DNA of 64,000 nucleotides, from the NCBI RefSeq assembly GCF_904846075.1, contig NZ_CAJGZH010000003.1, positions 124,001 through 188,000 on the forward strand, read 5' to 3'. A program made the translations under genes and the position numbers. Under the pieces are notes generated by a model. It had not been told where the DNA came from, made no database searches, and saw nothing but the letters and a program-made list of their open reading frames with translations. The stretch is from Psychrobacter glacincola. GTDB taxonomy: Bacteria > Pseudomonadota > Gammaproteobacteria > Pseudomonadales > Moraxellaceae. This document shows, one piece after another, positions 19,714 through 28,863 of the stretch (position 1 is its first letter; each line of letters opens with the position of its first letter).

Positions 19714-19730
19714 TTGACCAAATGGTCAGG
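19714..19730. promoter_or_regulatory. RutR-like operator between the regulator and uraD
   Basis: TTGACCAAATGGTCAGG matches the RutR consensus TTGACCA-N2-TGGTCAA at nearly every position. It lies in the divergent spacer, about 120 bases from each gene, so it could serve autoregulation and control of the urate operon together. Confidence 0.72.
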
Positions 19731-19847
19731 TTTAAGCAGAATAGCTCATAGTAAACCAATTATTATTCGATAAATACTACTTTAGCATGAGATGTTATCG
19801 AGAGATGCTACTCCACTGCTTTTGTCAGCAAAGAAAAGGATGTCATA

Positions 19848-20369
19848 GTGAAATTATCTTTACAGCAGTTTAATGAGCTCTCAACAGCTGAGGCAATTTC
19901 ACATCTATTGACCTGCTGTACCAGCACCCATTGGGCGCAGGCTTTAGAAAAAAAACGTCCTTTTTCAGATATATCTACACTACTTGCCCATAGTGACCAC
20001 ACTTGGCAACAAGCACAGACAGCAGAAGCCCAGTTACTAGAGGCTTTTGATGGTCATCCACAAATCGGCAACGTCGACTCGTTAAAAGAAAAATACCGCA
20101 ACACGCAAGACAGTGCTGCCCATGAGCAGTCGGGTGCCAATGATGCCAATGACGAGGTGATTGAAGCTTTGGCTCAAGGCAATCAAGACTACCTTGATAA
20201 ATTTGGCTTTATCTTTATCGTATTTGCCACTGGTAAGAGCGCGCAGCAAATGCTCGATTTATTGTTAGCACGCTTGCCCAATGATCGCGCTACTGAGTTG
20301 GTCAATGCGGCAGCTGAGCAAAATAAAATCACCCGCTTACGTTTACAGAAACTGCTGAGTGACGCTTAA
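19848..20369 (+). CDS. uraD: OHCU decarboxylase (UraD)
   Basis: Decarboxylates 2-oxo-4-hydroxy-4-carboxy-5-ureidoimidazoline to (S)-allantoin, the last step from urate. 173 residues with the expected FDGHPQIG motif (catalytic His70) and KFGFIFIVFATGKSA. Starts at GTG 19848 preceded by AAAAGGA. First gene of the urate operon uraD-uraH-puuD-puuE-allE-allA; uraH begins 42 bases later. Confidence 0.93.
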   Translation: MKLSLQQFNELSTAEAISHLLTCCTSTHWAQALEKKRPFSDISTLLAHSDHTWQQAQTAEAQLLEAFDGHPQIGNVDSLKEKYRNTQDSAAHEQSGANDANDEVIEALAQGNQDYLDKFGFIFIVFATGKSAQQMLDLLLARLPNDRATELVNAAAEQNKITRLRLQKLLSDA

Positions 20370-20411
20370 CGCATTCAGCCCATCTGACTCATTTATATAA
20401 AAGGAATTATT

Positions 20412-20780
20412 ATGTCAGGTACTCTCTCATCGCATATTTTAGATACCCATTTGGGCAAACCAGCCGCTGGTATTGCCGTGACGCTAGATCGCGTAAGCGC
20501 AACTGGCGAGGCATCTCTATTAGCCAATGGCGTCACCAACGCGGATGGACGCGTGGCACCAGATAGCTGGTCTTTTGACCCAACGATTGATATTGCTGAA
20601 TATCACTTAGATGTTGGTCGTTATACCTTAACCTTTGATACGCAGTCTTATTTCGATGCACAAAATCTCACGGCTTTTTATCCACAAGTAGTCATCGATT
20701 TTATAATAAGTGATAACGGTCACTATCATGTACCGCTACTGCTTAGCGCACATGGCTACAGCACATACCGCGGCTCGTAG
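20412..20780 (+). CDS. uraH: 5-hydroxyisourate hydrolase (transthyretin-like, UraH/HiuH)
   Basis: Hydrolyses 5-hydroxyisourate, the product of urate oxidation, to OHCU. 122 residues with the transthyretin-like signatures SSHILDTHLGKPA at the N-terminus, TNADGR in the middle, and HVPLLLSAHGYSTYRGS at the C-terminus, the YRGS end being diagnostic of the enzyme rather than of vertebrate transthyretin. AAGGA precedes ATG. No signal peptide, so cytoplasmic. Lies between uraD and puuD in pathway-related order. Confidence 0.95.
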   Translation: MSGTLSSHILDTHLGKPAAGIAVTLDRVSATGEASLLANGVTNADGRVAPDSWSFDPTIDIAEYHLDVGRYTLTFDTQSYFDAQNLTAFYPQVVIDFIISDNGHYHVPLLLSAHGYSTYRGS

Positions 20781-20894
20781 TTATGTAGCATCACCATATA
20801 AAAGAACATCATAAAAGCACGTCGCCATAGCAAAACGCGTCGAAAGATTGAAAAAAGCTGAACAAAAGAAAATTGTAAAAAGGACATTTGCAAC

Positions 20895-22217
20895 ATGGGC
20901 GCTTATTATCTCGATTGGTTTAACTTATTTTTTCGCTGGTTCCACGTCATCGCTGGCGTGGCATGGATTGGTGCGTCTTTTTACTTTGTTTGGCTAGATC
21001 TTAGTTTACGTAAACCACCACAGTGGAAGGCTGACAAAGGCATTTCAGGCGACTTATGGGCGGTACATGGTGGCGGCTTTTATGAAATTGCCAAATATAA
21101 GCTTGAGCCCGAAGAGATGCCAAAGACCCTGCACTGGTTTAAATGGGAAGCTTATACCACTTGGCTGACGGGTATGGCGATGCTCTCTATCGTCTATTAT
21201 GCCAATGCGACTGCCTACTTGATTGATCCAAGCAAAGTCGATTTTGGTAGTAGTATCGGTGCCATCTCGACCAGTTTGTTATTTTTATTCGGCAGCTATT
21301 TCATTTATGAAGTGATTGTCCGCAGCCACTTGGGCAAAAACTCCTTCATTTTTAGCACCATTATTTTTATCCTATTAATCATCGCCTGCTGGGGTTCTTA
21401 TCAGCTATTTAGTGACCGTGCTTCGTTCATTCATATCGGTGCTATCTTAGGTACGGTGATGGCAGGTAATGTGTTCTTTGGCATCATGCCTGCTCAACGA
21501 GCGCTGGTAGAATGCGTGAGGCGTGGCGAAAAACCAGGCAAAGAAGTAGCGGACTTGGCACTACAAGCAAAAAACCGCTCGCTGATGAACAACTATTTTA
21601 CCTTACCGCTGATCTTTACCATGATTAGCAATCATTATCCGATGATGTACTCTCATGCTCACGGTTGGTTAGTATTGGTATTTGTGGGTATCATCACGGC
21701 TATTGTACGTCACTATTTTAACCAAAAGCATTTAGACAATCATAAGCCGCGTTATTTGGTCATCCCTGCTGTCTTAACCGTATTGTTAATTATTTGGATG
21801 CGCCCAGAACCAATTGAGCCATTACCTGCTGTCACTGCTGCAGTCGCTGCTGAAACGGCGACACCAAATAGTGTGCCACCAACAACTGATAGCGCAGCCG
21901 ACGGTTCTACTATAAGCAATGACTCTGTCTCAAATGAAAATATCACTGCCGACGTCGTGCCAGTAACTGCTTCTGCTGACGATGCCATTATGGATGTCGT
22001 GCACACGCGCTGTAGCACGTGCCATGCCGCTCAGCCTACTCAGCAAGGATTTGCCGCGCCGCCAGCTGGTATCATCTTGCAGACACCAACCGACATGAAA
22101 ACTCATAAAGCAAAAATCGTCACTGCTGTACAAACAGGCTATATGCCACTGGGTAATCTCACAAAATTGACGGATGAAGAACGTCAGCAAATGGTGGCTT
22201 ACGCATCGGGCTTATAG
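20895..22217 (+). CDS. puuD: Membrane urate oxidase PuuD with C-terminal cytochrome c domain
   Basis: 440 residues. The N-terminal 300 residues form about eight membrane helices with conserved DWFNLFFRWFHVIAGVAWIG, matching the PuuD urate hydroxylase family that replaces soluble uricase. After a Ser/Thr/Ala/Asp-rich linker (about 310-360) comes a cytochrome c domain with a heme motif CSTCH (Cys373, Cys376, His377) and a distal methionine candidate in GYMPLGN. Electrons from urate thus likely pass to the respiratory chain instead of producing peroxide. Part of the ureide operon. Confidence 0.92.
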   Translation: MGAYYLDWFNLFFRWFHVIAGVAWIGASFYFVWLDLSLRKPPQWKADKGISGDLWAVHGGGFYEIAKYKLEPEEMPKTLHWFKWEAYTTWLTGMAMLSIVYYANATAYLIDPSKVDFGSSIGAISTSLLFLFGSYFIYEVIVRSHLGKNSFIFSTIIFILLIIACWGSYQLFSDRASFIHIGAILGTVMAGNVFFGIMPAQRALVECVRRGEKPGKEVADLALQAKNRSLMNNYFTLPLIFTMISNHYPMMYSHAHGWLVLVFVGIITAIVRHYFNQKHLDNHKPRYLVIPAVLTVLLIIWMRPEPIEPLPAVTAAVAAETATPNSVPPTTDSAADGSTISNDSVSNENITADVVPVTASADDAIMDVVHTRCSTCHAAQPTQQGFAAPPAGIILQTPTDMKTHKAKIVTAVQTGYMPLGNLTKLTDEERQQMVAYASGL

Positions 22218-22314
22218 ATAAAGGTCGTAGATAAATATTACATGAATCCAAAGTTACGCCTTATTTTGCTTTAGTTGACTTAAGTTGCTTTAAAATATTT
22301 AGGATATATGGACA

Positions 22315-23295
22315 ATGAGTAAAAAAATAATCAGCGATTTCAATCAAGACGCCTACCCTCGCGACTTAAAAGGCTATGCTGACAAGCCGCCAAAAGCCAA
22401 CTGGCCAGGCGGCGCTAAAATCGCTGTACAGTTCGTCCTCAATATCGAAGAAGGCGCAGAAAATAGCGTGATTCATGGTGACGGTCAATCAGAGCGGTTT
22501 TTATCGGATGTCTTGGGTACGCCAGAATTTAACAATCGTCATCAGTCGATTGAGTCGGCATTTGAGTATGGTAGCCGTGTGGGTGTTTGGCGAGTATTAG
22601 ACACTTTTAAAGAATACGGTTTGCCTATTACGACCTTCACTTGCGCTGCTGCTGCCGAAAAAACGCCGCATATTATCGAGCGCATATTAGAAGATGGGCA
22701 CGAAATCGCCAGTCACGGTCTACGCTGGATTACTTATCAAAATATGTACCGCGAGACCGAGCGCGAGCATGTGCGCCGTGCCACTGAAATATTCGAGAGC
22801 ATGATCGGCGGTCAGCCGCTCGGTTGGTACACGGGACGAGATAGCCCCAATACTCGTGAGTTGGTCGCCGAACAAGGTGGCTATATTTATGACTCAGACT
22901 CTTACGCGGATGAGCTCCCTTACTGGCTCAATGTCAAAGTAGAAGACGGTAACAAAATCGCTCGTAAGCCGCATTTGGTCATTCCCTATACCTTAGAGAC
23001 CAATGACATGCGCTTTGCATCAAGCCCAGGCTTTACCAACGCCGAGCCTTTTTATCAATACTTAAAAGACAGCTTCGATACCTTATACGAGGAAGGCGCG
23101 CACACACCCAAGATGCTGACCATCGGTTTGCATTGCCGCATCATTGGTCGCGCCGGTCGCATCGTTGCCCTCAAAAAGTTTTTGCAATATATCACCAGCA
23201 AGCCCGATGTGTGGGTATGCCGCCGTGATGACATTGCCAAACACTGGTATAAAAACCATCCAGCCTCTGCCGATAACACTGCGAACTGGATGTAA
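22315..23295 (+). CDS. puuE: Cofactor-independent allantoinase PuuE
   Basis: Opens the allantoin ring to allantoate. 326 residues of the polysaccharide-deacetylase fold. Features: YPRDLKGYADKPP and WPGGAKIAVQFVLNIEEGAE near the N-terminus, the HEIASHGLRW metal-site-like motif, and TGRDSPNTRELV. Length and these motifs fit PuuE rather than the metal-dependent AllB. It follows puuD by about 100 bases. Confidence 0.93.
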   Translation: MSKKIISDFNQDAYPRDLKGYADKPPKANWPGGAKIAVQFVLNIEEGAENSVIHGDGQSERFLSDVLGTPEFNNRHQSIESAFEYGSRVGVWRVLDTFKEYGLPITTFTCAAAAEKTPHIIERILEDGHEIASHGLRWITYQNMYRETEREHVRRATEIFESMIGGQPLGWYTGRDSPNTRELVAEQGGYIYDSDSYADELPYWLNVKVEDGNKIARKPHLVIPYTLETNDMRFASSPGFTNAEPFYQYLKDSFDTLYEEGAHTPKMLTIGLHCRIIGRAGRIVALKKFLQYITSKPDVWVCRRDDIAKHWYKNHPASADNTANWM

Positions 23296-23350
23296 CCATA
23301 CGTTTAGACACAAATTTATTGCGGCACAACACCACTAAGGAACATCAACA

Positions 23351-24187
23351 ATGTCAACAAAGAGTACATATTACGCACCCACTGGCGGCTTGCCTCCACA
23401 AACACAACTGCTATCTGATCGCGCTATCTTCACCGAAGCTTATGCAATTATTCCAAAGCGCGTACTAACCGACATTGTAATTAGCTATTTGCCGTTTTGG
23501 ACAGGTATGCGCATGTGGGTACTTGCACGTCCACTTTCAGGTTTCTCTGAAACTTTTTCACAGTATATCGTCGAAGTTGAGCCTAATGGCGGCTCAGAAA
23601 AGCCTGAACTAGATGCAAACGCTGAAGGGGTTATATTCATCGTAGAAGGTGAAATGGATATTACTATTGAAGGCGTGTCGCATCATCTTGAAGCGGGCGG
23701 TTATGCATTCTTACCACCTGGCTGCAAATGGACGCTAAAAAACAATAGCGACAAGCACGTTAAATTCCATTGGATTCGTAAAGCTTATCAACACTGTGAA
23801 GGTATTGAAGTGCCTGAAGCCTTTGTAACCAGCGATCACGATGTTGAAGCGATTGAGATGCCGGGTACTGATGGCGTATGGGCAACCACCAGATTTACCG
23901 AGCAGTCTGATATGCGTCACGACATGCATGTGAATATCGTGACTTTCCAACCAGGTGGCGTGATTCCATTTGATGAAACTCATGTGATGGAACATGGTTT
24001 GTATGTCCTAGAAGGTAAAGCCGTCTATCACTTAAACGGTGAATGGGTAGAAGTTGAAGCAGGTGACTTTATGTGGCTACGCGCATTCTGCCCACAATCT
24101 TGTTACGCTGGCGGACCCGGTCCATTTAGATACTTACTATACAAAGACGTGAATCGTCATATGCCGTTTATTCGCCCAGCACGATAA
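23351..24187 (+). CDS. allE: (S)-ureidoglycine aminohydrolase (bicupin, AllE/YlbA)
   Basis: Releases ammonia from (S)-ureidoglycine to give (S)-ureidoglycolate. 278 residues with two cupin repeats: GVIFIVEGEMDITIEG...LEAGGYAFLPPG (about 95-130) and EHGLYVLEGKAVYHLNGEWVEVEAGD (about 215-245; quoted in parts as EHGLYVLEGKAVYHLN and EVEAGDFMW). N-terminal YYAPTGGLP is typical. Position between puuE and allA fits. Note that the enzyme that would produce its substrate, allantoate amidohydrolase, is not in the window. Confidence 0.92.
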   Translation: MSTKSTYYAPTGGLPPQTQLLSDRAIFTEAYAIIPKRVLTDIVISYLPFWTGMRMWVLARPLSGFSETFSQYIVEVEPNGGSEKPELDANAEGVIFIVEGEMDITIEGVSHHLEAGGYAFLPPGCKWTLKNNSDKHVKFHWIRKAYQHCEGIEVPEAFVTSDHDVEAIEMPGTDGVWATTRFTEQSDMRHDMHVNIVTFQPGGVIPFDETHVMEHGLYVLEGKAVYHLNGEWVEVEAGDFMWLRAFCPQSCYAGGPGPFRYLLYKDVNRHMPFIRPAR

Positions 24188-24319
24188 GCAATATAGCGGC
24201 ATAATCGTTCATTCGAATATGTCATTTATTCCCAGATGTTGATTTAATTCGCGTACGGGCTTATGGCAAAGTGGCTCATAGCAATTATAAACAGTGATCA
24301 CCAAAAGTAAGGCAAAGTC

Positions 24320-24868
24320 ATGAGTACTCTTATGAAGACTACGATCGTTGCAAGACCTTTAACCAAAGCTGAGTTTGCGCCCTACGGCACCGTAATCGAA
24401 CCCTATGACAAGGAAACACAGACGCCTGAAAATAGCTACCATATCAATAAAGGCTATGCCTGCCGCCATCACGCCATCGCTGAAGCCAAACTTGACGGCG
24501 GCGATGTCGGCATGAGTATCTTCCGCGCCAAAAAGCGTGAATTTCCTATTGCCTTATCGGTCATGGAATATCATCCGTTTGGCACGCAAGCGTTTTTTTC
24601 GATGAATGGTCAGGATTATATCGTCATCGTTGCGCCTGCTGGTGCGCCGCCACAGTCTGCAGATGATTTGACCGTGTTTTATGTCCAATCTCATCAAGGT
24701 GTGCAATACGATGCCAATGTCTGGCATCATCCGCTACTTGCCCTCGGTTGTGACTCTGATTTTTTGGTGATAGATCGTATCAATGGTGAAGGCAAAAACT
24801 GTTATGAGCTGGATATAGAGGATTGGCAGGTGCAAATTGAACTTGCCAGTGAGCACTCTTCCGTTTAA
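24320..24868 (+). CDS. allA: Ureidoglycolate lyase AllA
   Basis: Splits (S)-ureidoglycolate into glyoxylate and urea. 182 residues of the AllA fold, with [11 protein letters not shown] near the N-terminus, [25 protein letters not shown] and [19 protein letters not shown] (motif parts: [21 protein letters not shown]). AAGG lies upstream of ATG 24320. Last gene of the ureide operon; a stem-loop follows at 24900. Confidence 0.93.
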   Translation: MSTLMKTTIVARPLTKAEFAPYGTVIEPYDKETQTPENSYHINKGYACRHHAIAEAKLDGGDVGMSIFRAKKREFPIALSVMEYHPFGTQAFFSMNGQDYIVIVAPAGAPPQSADDLTVFYVQSHQGVQYDANVWHHPLLALGCDSDFLVIDRINGEGKNCYELDIEDWQVQIELASEHSSV

Positions 24869-24899
24869 TTAGGGTCTGTAAACGAGCTGTTAACCATTC

Positions 24900-24945
24900 A
24901 TAAACATAAAGCCAGTTAATAAAAATTAGTTGGCTTTATGTTTAT
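24900..24945 (+). terminator. Stem-loop after allA
   Basis: Perfect 15-base arms (24900-24914, 24931-24945) with a 16-base AT-rich loop, 32 bases after the stop codon. It lacks a T-run, so it may be a terminator, an mRNA 3' end protector or a small repeat element. Confidence 0.45.
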
Positions 24946-25100
24946 AAATGTAGGATCCATCCTATATAAATAATCATCTTCCAAAACACAGTGCCCATCT
25001 AACAGCAGTAGCAAAACATCTACATAGGCTACTTGCCTTTTATGTACTATCATACTAGAATGCTGAAACGAAGTAAGCTTCCCTTTCCTTTTCCATTAAG

Positions 25101-25385
25101 ATGAATGTTATGAGCACAGACCCTTATCAAAGCTTATTAAGCCATTTAGCCAGTTGTCATGACAGCACCGCTATCGACCTGCTATTCAGTGCGCTATTGA
25201 CGGAAAAAGAGCAGCAGGAAATCGCCAATCGTATCCGCATTTTTGACTTGCTTGAGCGCGGTGTCACCCAGCGCGAGATATCCGAGCAGCTAGGTGTCGG
25301 TATCGCTACCGTCTCGCGCGGCGCCAAAGCCATGCAAGTTCACGATGTGAGTGCCTTACTAATTACTCATAGAAAACATTCATGA
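25101..25385 (+). CDS. trpR: Trp repressor family protein (TrpR)
   Basis: 94 residues, matching TrpR in length and pattern: LLSALLTEKEQQEIANRIRI (the dimerisation and tryptophan-binding helices; in parts LLTEKEQQEIANRIRI) then a helix-turn-helix QREISEQLGVGIATVSRG. It binds trp operators when loaded with tryptophan. ATG 25101 or 25110 could start; neither has a clear ribosome binding site. It lies 100 bases upstream of trpE, with a possible operator between. Confidence 0.88.
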   Translation: MNVMSTDPYQSLLSHLASCHDSTAIDLLFSALLTEKEQQEIANRIRIFDLLERGVTQREISEQLGVGIATVSRGAKAMQVHDVSALLITHRKHS

Positions 25386-25411
25386 AAGACACATCTGAAA
25401 AGGCCGCTTAA

Positions 25412-25426
25412 TTAGTTAGAAACTAG
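25412..25426 (+). promoter_or_regulatory. Possible trp operator before trpE
   Basis: TTAGTT-AGA-AACTAG is an imperfect dyad that contains the AACTAG half-site of TrpR operators, though the half-site spacing is not the canonical one. It is about 60 bases upstream of the trpE start, right after the trpR gene. Confidence 0.35.
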
Positions 25427-25484
25427 AACTTTAATTTGTCTTACTTTTTATTTGATCAACTATTGAACCAATTTGGATATTGTT

Positions 25485-26903
25485 ATGACCTCTCCTAACT
25501 TAAAACCTAACCAACCTGCTGCTATTGATATTCCTAGTAAACCACAGCGCATTAAACTCACGCAGGACATTGATTTCTTTGCGTTGTTTAAACGTATTGA
25601 GCGCGCTTTTGAGACTTGTTATTTGCTCGAATCATTGGGCGAAGATGGACATATGGCGCGTCATCATGCGATTGGTTTTGATCCAGTGATGACCATTGCT
25701 GCCATCGATCGTGCAACCCTCGCGATTACTGATAATAAAACTGCTGAAACTAGCCGTTATCAAACGGATAATCCTTACGAGCTACTGCGCAAAATTACGC
25801 CGCAGCACGTCATTGCTCGCGACCAAAGCGGTGGTCTTGTCGGTTATTTGGGTTACGACAGTGTCAATTTCTTTGAACCCAGTCTCAATGCTAAAGCGAG
25901 CGATGACTTTGAACCGTTTAAATTTGGCGTATATTTGGATGGTCTAACGCTCGATAAGATGACCGGTGAGATTTTCTACTTTTATTATCCAACTGCGCAG
26001 CAAGAAAACCGCATCGAGCAAATCAAAGCGCTACTTGATGAGCAAATTCCAAACTATGAGCCGCCTACAGTTGAGTTTTTGGGTGATGGCATGAGTCAAG
26101 AAGAGCACGCTAAAGCCGTCATGCAAGTCAAAGAAGACATCATCTCAGGGCGTATCTTTCAGTGTGAGGTTGGCTTTAAATCCAAATACCGTATTGCCGG
26201 CGATAAAATGCCCATTTATGAGAAATTGCGGTCGGTCAATCCGTCGCCGCACATGTATTTTATGAAATTTGCTCAGCAGTGCATCATTGGTGCCTCACCA
26301 GAACTGCTGTTTCGCTTGCGTCAAGGTGAGATGGAAACCTATCCATTGGCAGGCACCGCCAAGCGCGGCGTCGATGTCATCGAAGACCGACAGCTTGCTC
26401 GCGCATTACTAAATGATGCCAAAGAAATTGCCGAGCACAATATGCTAGTCGATTTGCATCGCAACGATATCGGCCGTGTGGCACAATTTGGCACCGTCAA
26501 AGTACGTAGTCTCATGGATATCAAACGCTTCTCACACGTGCAACATATCTCGTCTGAAATCGTCGGAATCTTGCATCCTAATGAAGATATGTTTAGCGCC
26601 CTTGCCAGTAACTTTCCCGCAGGTACTTTGTCAGGCGCACCAAAAGTTGAAGCGATTAAAGTGATTAATGAGCTAGAGCCAGATGGACGCGGTGCTTATG
26701 GTGGTGCGCTTGGATCGTTTAATTTCAATGGTGATTGTATTTTTGCCATTCCTATTCGTAGCCTATTCATCAACGGTGAGTCTGCCTATGCGCAAACCTG
26801 CGGCGGTAATGTTTATGACTCCAATCCTGCTGATGAATATCTAGAAATTCAGCGTAAATTGTCTGCCATTAAAGTGGTATTAGACAGTTTTATGAACCCG
26901 TAA
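25485..26903 (+). CDS. trpE: Anthranilate synthase component I (TrpE)
   Basis: Makes anthranilate from chorismate with ammonia supplied by TrpG. About 472 residues. An LLES motif near residue 47 (the tryptophan feedback site in TrpE), GLVGYLGYDSVNFFE, then the chorismate-binding core: FQCEVGFKSKY, GASPELLFRLR, PLAGTAKRG, HNMLVDLHRND and FPAGTLSGAPKVEA, AQTCGGNVYDS. ATG 25485 preferred to the in-frame TTG 25473. Neighbour TrpR and trpG support TrpE over PabB; the remaining trp genes are not in the window. Confidence 0.88.
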   Translation: MTSPNLKPNQPAAIDIPSKPQRIKLTQDIDFFALFKRIERAFETCYLLESLGEDGHMARHHAIGFDPVMTIAAIDRATLAITDNKTAETSRYQTDNPYELLRKITPQHVIARDQSGGLVGYLGYDSVNFFEPSLNAKASDDFEPFKFGVYLDGLTLDKMTGEIFYFYYPTAQQENRIEQIKALLDEQIPNYEPPTVEFLGDGMSQEEHAKAVMQVKEDIISGRIFQCEVGFKSKYRIAGDKMPIYEKLRSVNPSPHMYFMKFAQQCIIGASPELLFRLRQGEMETYPLAGTAKRGVDVIEDRQLARALLNDAKEIAEHNMLVDLHRNDIGRVAQFGTVKVRSLMDIKRFSHVQHISSEIVGILHPNEDMFSALASNFPAGTLSGAPKVEAIKVINELEPDGRGAYGGALGSFNFNGDCIFAIPIRSLFINGESAYAQTCGGNVYDSNPADEYLEIQRKLSAIKVVLDSFMNP

Positions 26904-26936
26904 ATTGCTTATATTTTGCCAAAGAGTTGATAACCA

Positions 26937-27584
26937 ATGAATGTTTTAATTATAGATAACTACGACTCGTTTACCTTTAATCTTTACCAATATATCGGTG
27001 AGATCTTACAGACGGTGGACAATGATAAAGCCGCAAACGTCATGGTTAAACGTAATAATGAGATAACGTTAGCAGATGTGCAGGCAATGAATCTTGATAG
27101 AATCATTATCTCACCTGGCCCTGGCGCACCTGATGATCCTGCCTACTTCGGTATTTGTGCTGAAGTAATTGAAGTCATGGGCAAGACGACACCGCTACTG
27201 GGTGTTTGCTTAGGTATGCAAGGAATTGCACATGTATTTGGCGGTGACGTGGTACGTGCTGGTGTACCGATGCATGGTAAGGTCTCATCGATTCGCCATG
27301 ATGGCGCGGGTGTCTATCAAGGCTTGCCACAAGAGATAGAAATCATGCGCTACCACTCATTAATGGTAAAAGCAGACAGCTTACCAGATTGCTTGGCTGT
27401 CACAGCCGTCGTCGCCAATGACGCTCATGCTCAGTTAAGCCTGACCGAATCAGCGCTAGCAGGTGATGAAATTATGGGGCTACAGCATAAAGACTACCCC
27501 ATCCAAGGCGTACAGTTTCATCCAGAGTCATTTGCAACTGAAGGTGCCAAACGCTTGCTGACGAATTTTTTGCTACAGTTGTAA
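26937..27584 (+). CDS. trpG: Anthranilate synthase glutamine amidotransferase (TrpG/PabA)
   Basis: 215-residue class I glutamine amidotransferase that feeds ammonia to TrpE. Hallmarks: IIDNYDSFTFNLYQY, ISPGPGAPDD, the nucleophile loop GVCLGMQG (catalytic Cys) and QFHPESFATEGA with the His-Glu of the triad. 33 bases after trpE. The protein could also serve para-aminobenzoate synthesis (PabA), as this subunit often does. Confidence 0.92.
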   Translation: MNVLIIDNYDSFTFNLYQYIGEILQTVDNDKAANVMVKRNNEITLADVQAMNLDRIIISPGPGAPDDPAYFGICAEVIEVMGKTTPLLGVCLGMQGIAHVFGGDVVRAGVPMHGKVSSIRHDGAGVYQGLPQEIEIMRYHSLMVKADSLPDCLAVTAVVANDAHAQLSLTESALAGDEIMGLQHKDYPIQGVQFHPESFATEGAKRLLTNFLLQL

Positions 27585-27735
27585 GTCATGATGCTTAAGT
27601 TTGGGAATATGACCCCAAAGGATAATAAGCTAAAGAGCAGCGTACTTCTAACTCAAATAAATTGATTTTTATGCCGAACTGACTTGTGTTAGTACTTAAT
27701 TAACGCTTTAATGGTAGACTAAAAAAACAAACAAA

Positions 27736-27765
27736 AGACAGCCCTTACTCGGGGTTGTCTTTTTC
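27736..27765 (+). terminator. Terminator after trpG
   Basis: Stem AGACAGCCC / GGGTTGTCT (one G-T pair) with a short loop, followed by TTTTCTT. About 150 bases after the trpG stop. Confidence 0.75.
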
Positions 27766-27866
27766 TTATGTCAGTATTGTATGATGCCATTAGCTAAAAG
27801 GCTTGGACAGTTTGAGGTTTTGAGTTTGGGCATGGGTTTTGATATCACATAAAAATAGAGAGCGAT

Positions 27867-28814
27867 ATGGCAAATACCGATGGCATAATGTCAGCGCGGC
27901 AGTCATGGATAGGCACCATTCAAATCATCACGGCGGCGGTCTGCTGGGGTACGTTAGGGATATTTTCAACCTACCTCAATCAAATTGGCTTTAGTGGTTG
28001 GCAGATTACGATCTTACGTATCGTGACCGCGGCTTTTCTTATTCTTGTCATGCTACCGAAATTATGGCCGCATCTTATCAAGCTTCGTCGAAAGCAGTGG
28101 CTTGGACTGGCATTGCAGTCTTTGATTGGCGTACTTGGTATGTCGGTATGCTACTTTTTTGCTGTGATCTATGTTGGTGCTGGCCCTGCGGTTGCCTTGC
28201 TTTATACTGCGCCTGTGTTTAGCCTATTGTTTTCGGCATTCTTGCTTGATGAATCTATCACTCGCCGGTCGGCATTACTGGCGCTCATGGCAGTATTTGG
28301 TGTTGGATTGACGATGTTGGGTGAGCAAGCACAAGTCAACTGGGGCATCCTATTAGGACTGCTAGCAGGCGTCTGTTATTCCTTATACGGGGTACTGGGC
28401 AAGCGCGCGATGCACGATGCTCACCCTGCGCCTTTGGTGTTTTTTACCTCTATTATCATCAGTGCTGGTGTACTGCTATTATTACCTGAAACCTATCAAA
28501 CCTATGGGCGGTTATTGAGCTTACCTTTACATACTTGGGGCTATGCCTTGGGGTTGTCTTTGATTGGAACCGTCGTGCCCTTTGCCCTTTATATGAAAGC
28601 ATTAGAGAAACTACCTGCCACTCGTGCATCAGTATTTACGATTTTTGAGCCATTGACTGCCATTGCCCTTGCCATACTATTACTGCATCAATCCTTATCT
28701 TGGATTCAATATGTGGGCGTGGTATTAATCTTACTGGCAGCTTTATTTAATGCCATATTAAACGGCACTGCCACTCGCGTACCACGCTGGCTAAAAAGAC
28801 GACAAAGAATTTAG
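27867..28814 (+). CDS. EamA/DMT-family transporter
   Basis: 315 residues, ten predicted membrane helices arranged as two EamA repeats: residues about 12-150 (CWGTLGIFSTYLNQIGFSG, GAGPAVALLYTAPVFSLLFSA) and about 160-300 (GLLAGVCYSLYGVLGKRA, KLPATRASVFTIFEPLTAIALA). These proteins usually export amino acids or related small metabolites. ATG 27867 follows GAG at a reasonable distance. Single gene between terminators at 27736 and 28864. Substrate unknown. Confidence 0.85.
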   Translation: MANTDGIMSARQSWIGTIQIITAAVCWGTLGIFSTYLNQIGFSGWQITILRIVTAAFLILVMLPKLWPHLIKLRRKQWLGLALQSLIGVLGMSVCYFFAVIYVGAGPAVALLYTAPVFSLLFSAFLLDESITRRSALLALMAVFGVGLTMLGEQAQVNWGILLGLLAGVCYSLYGVLGKRAMHDAHPAPLVFFTSIIISAGVLLLLPETYQTYGRLLSLPLHTWGYALGLSLIGTVVPFALYMKALEKLPATRASVFTIFEPLTAIALAILLLHQSLSWIQYVGVVLILLAALFNAILNGTATRVPRWLKRRQRI

Positions 28815-28863
28815 TGGTGACTTTTGATTATTTTAAATAGTTTTATATCTGTATTATCAAACG

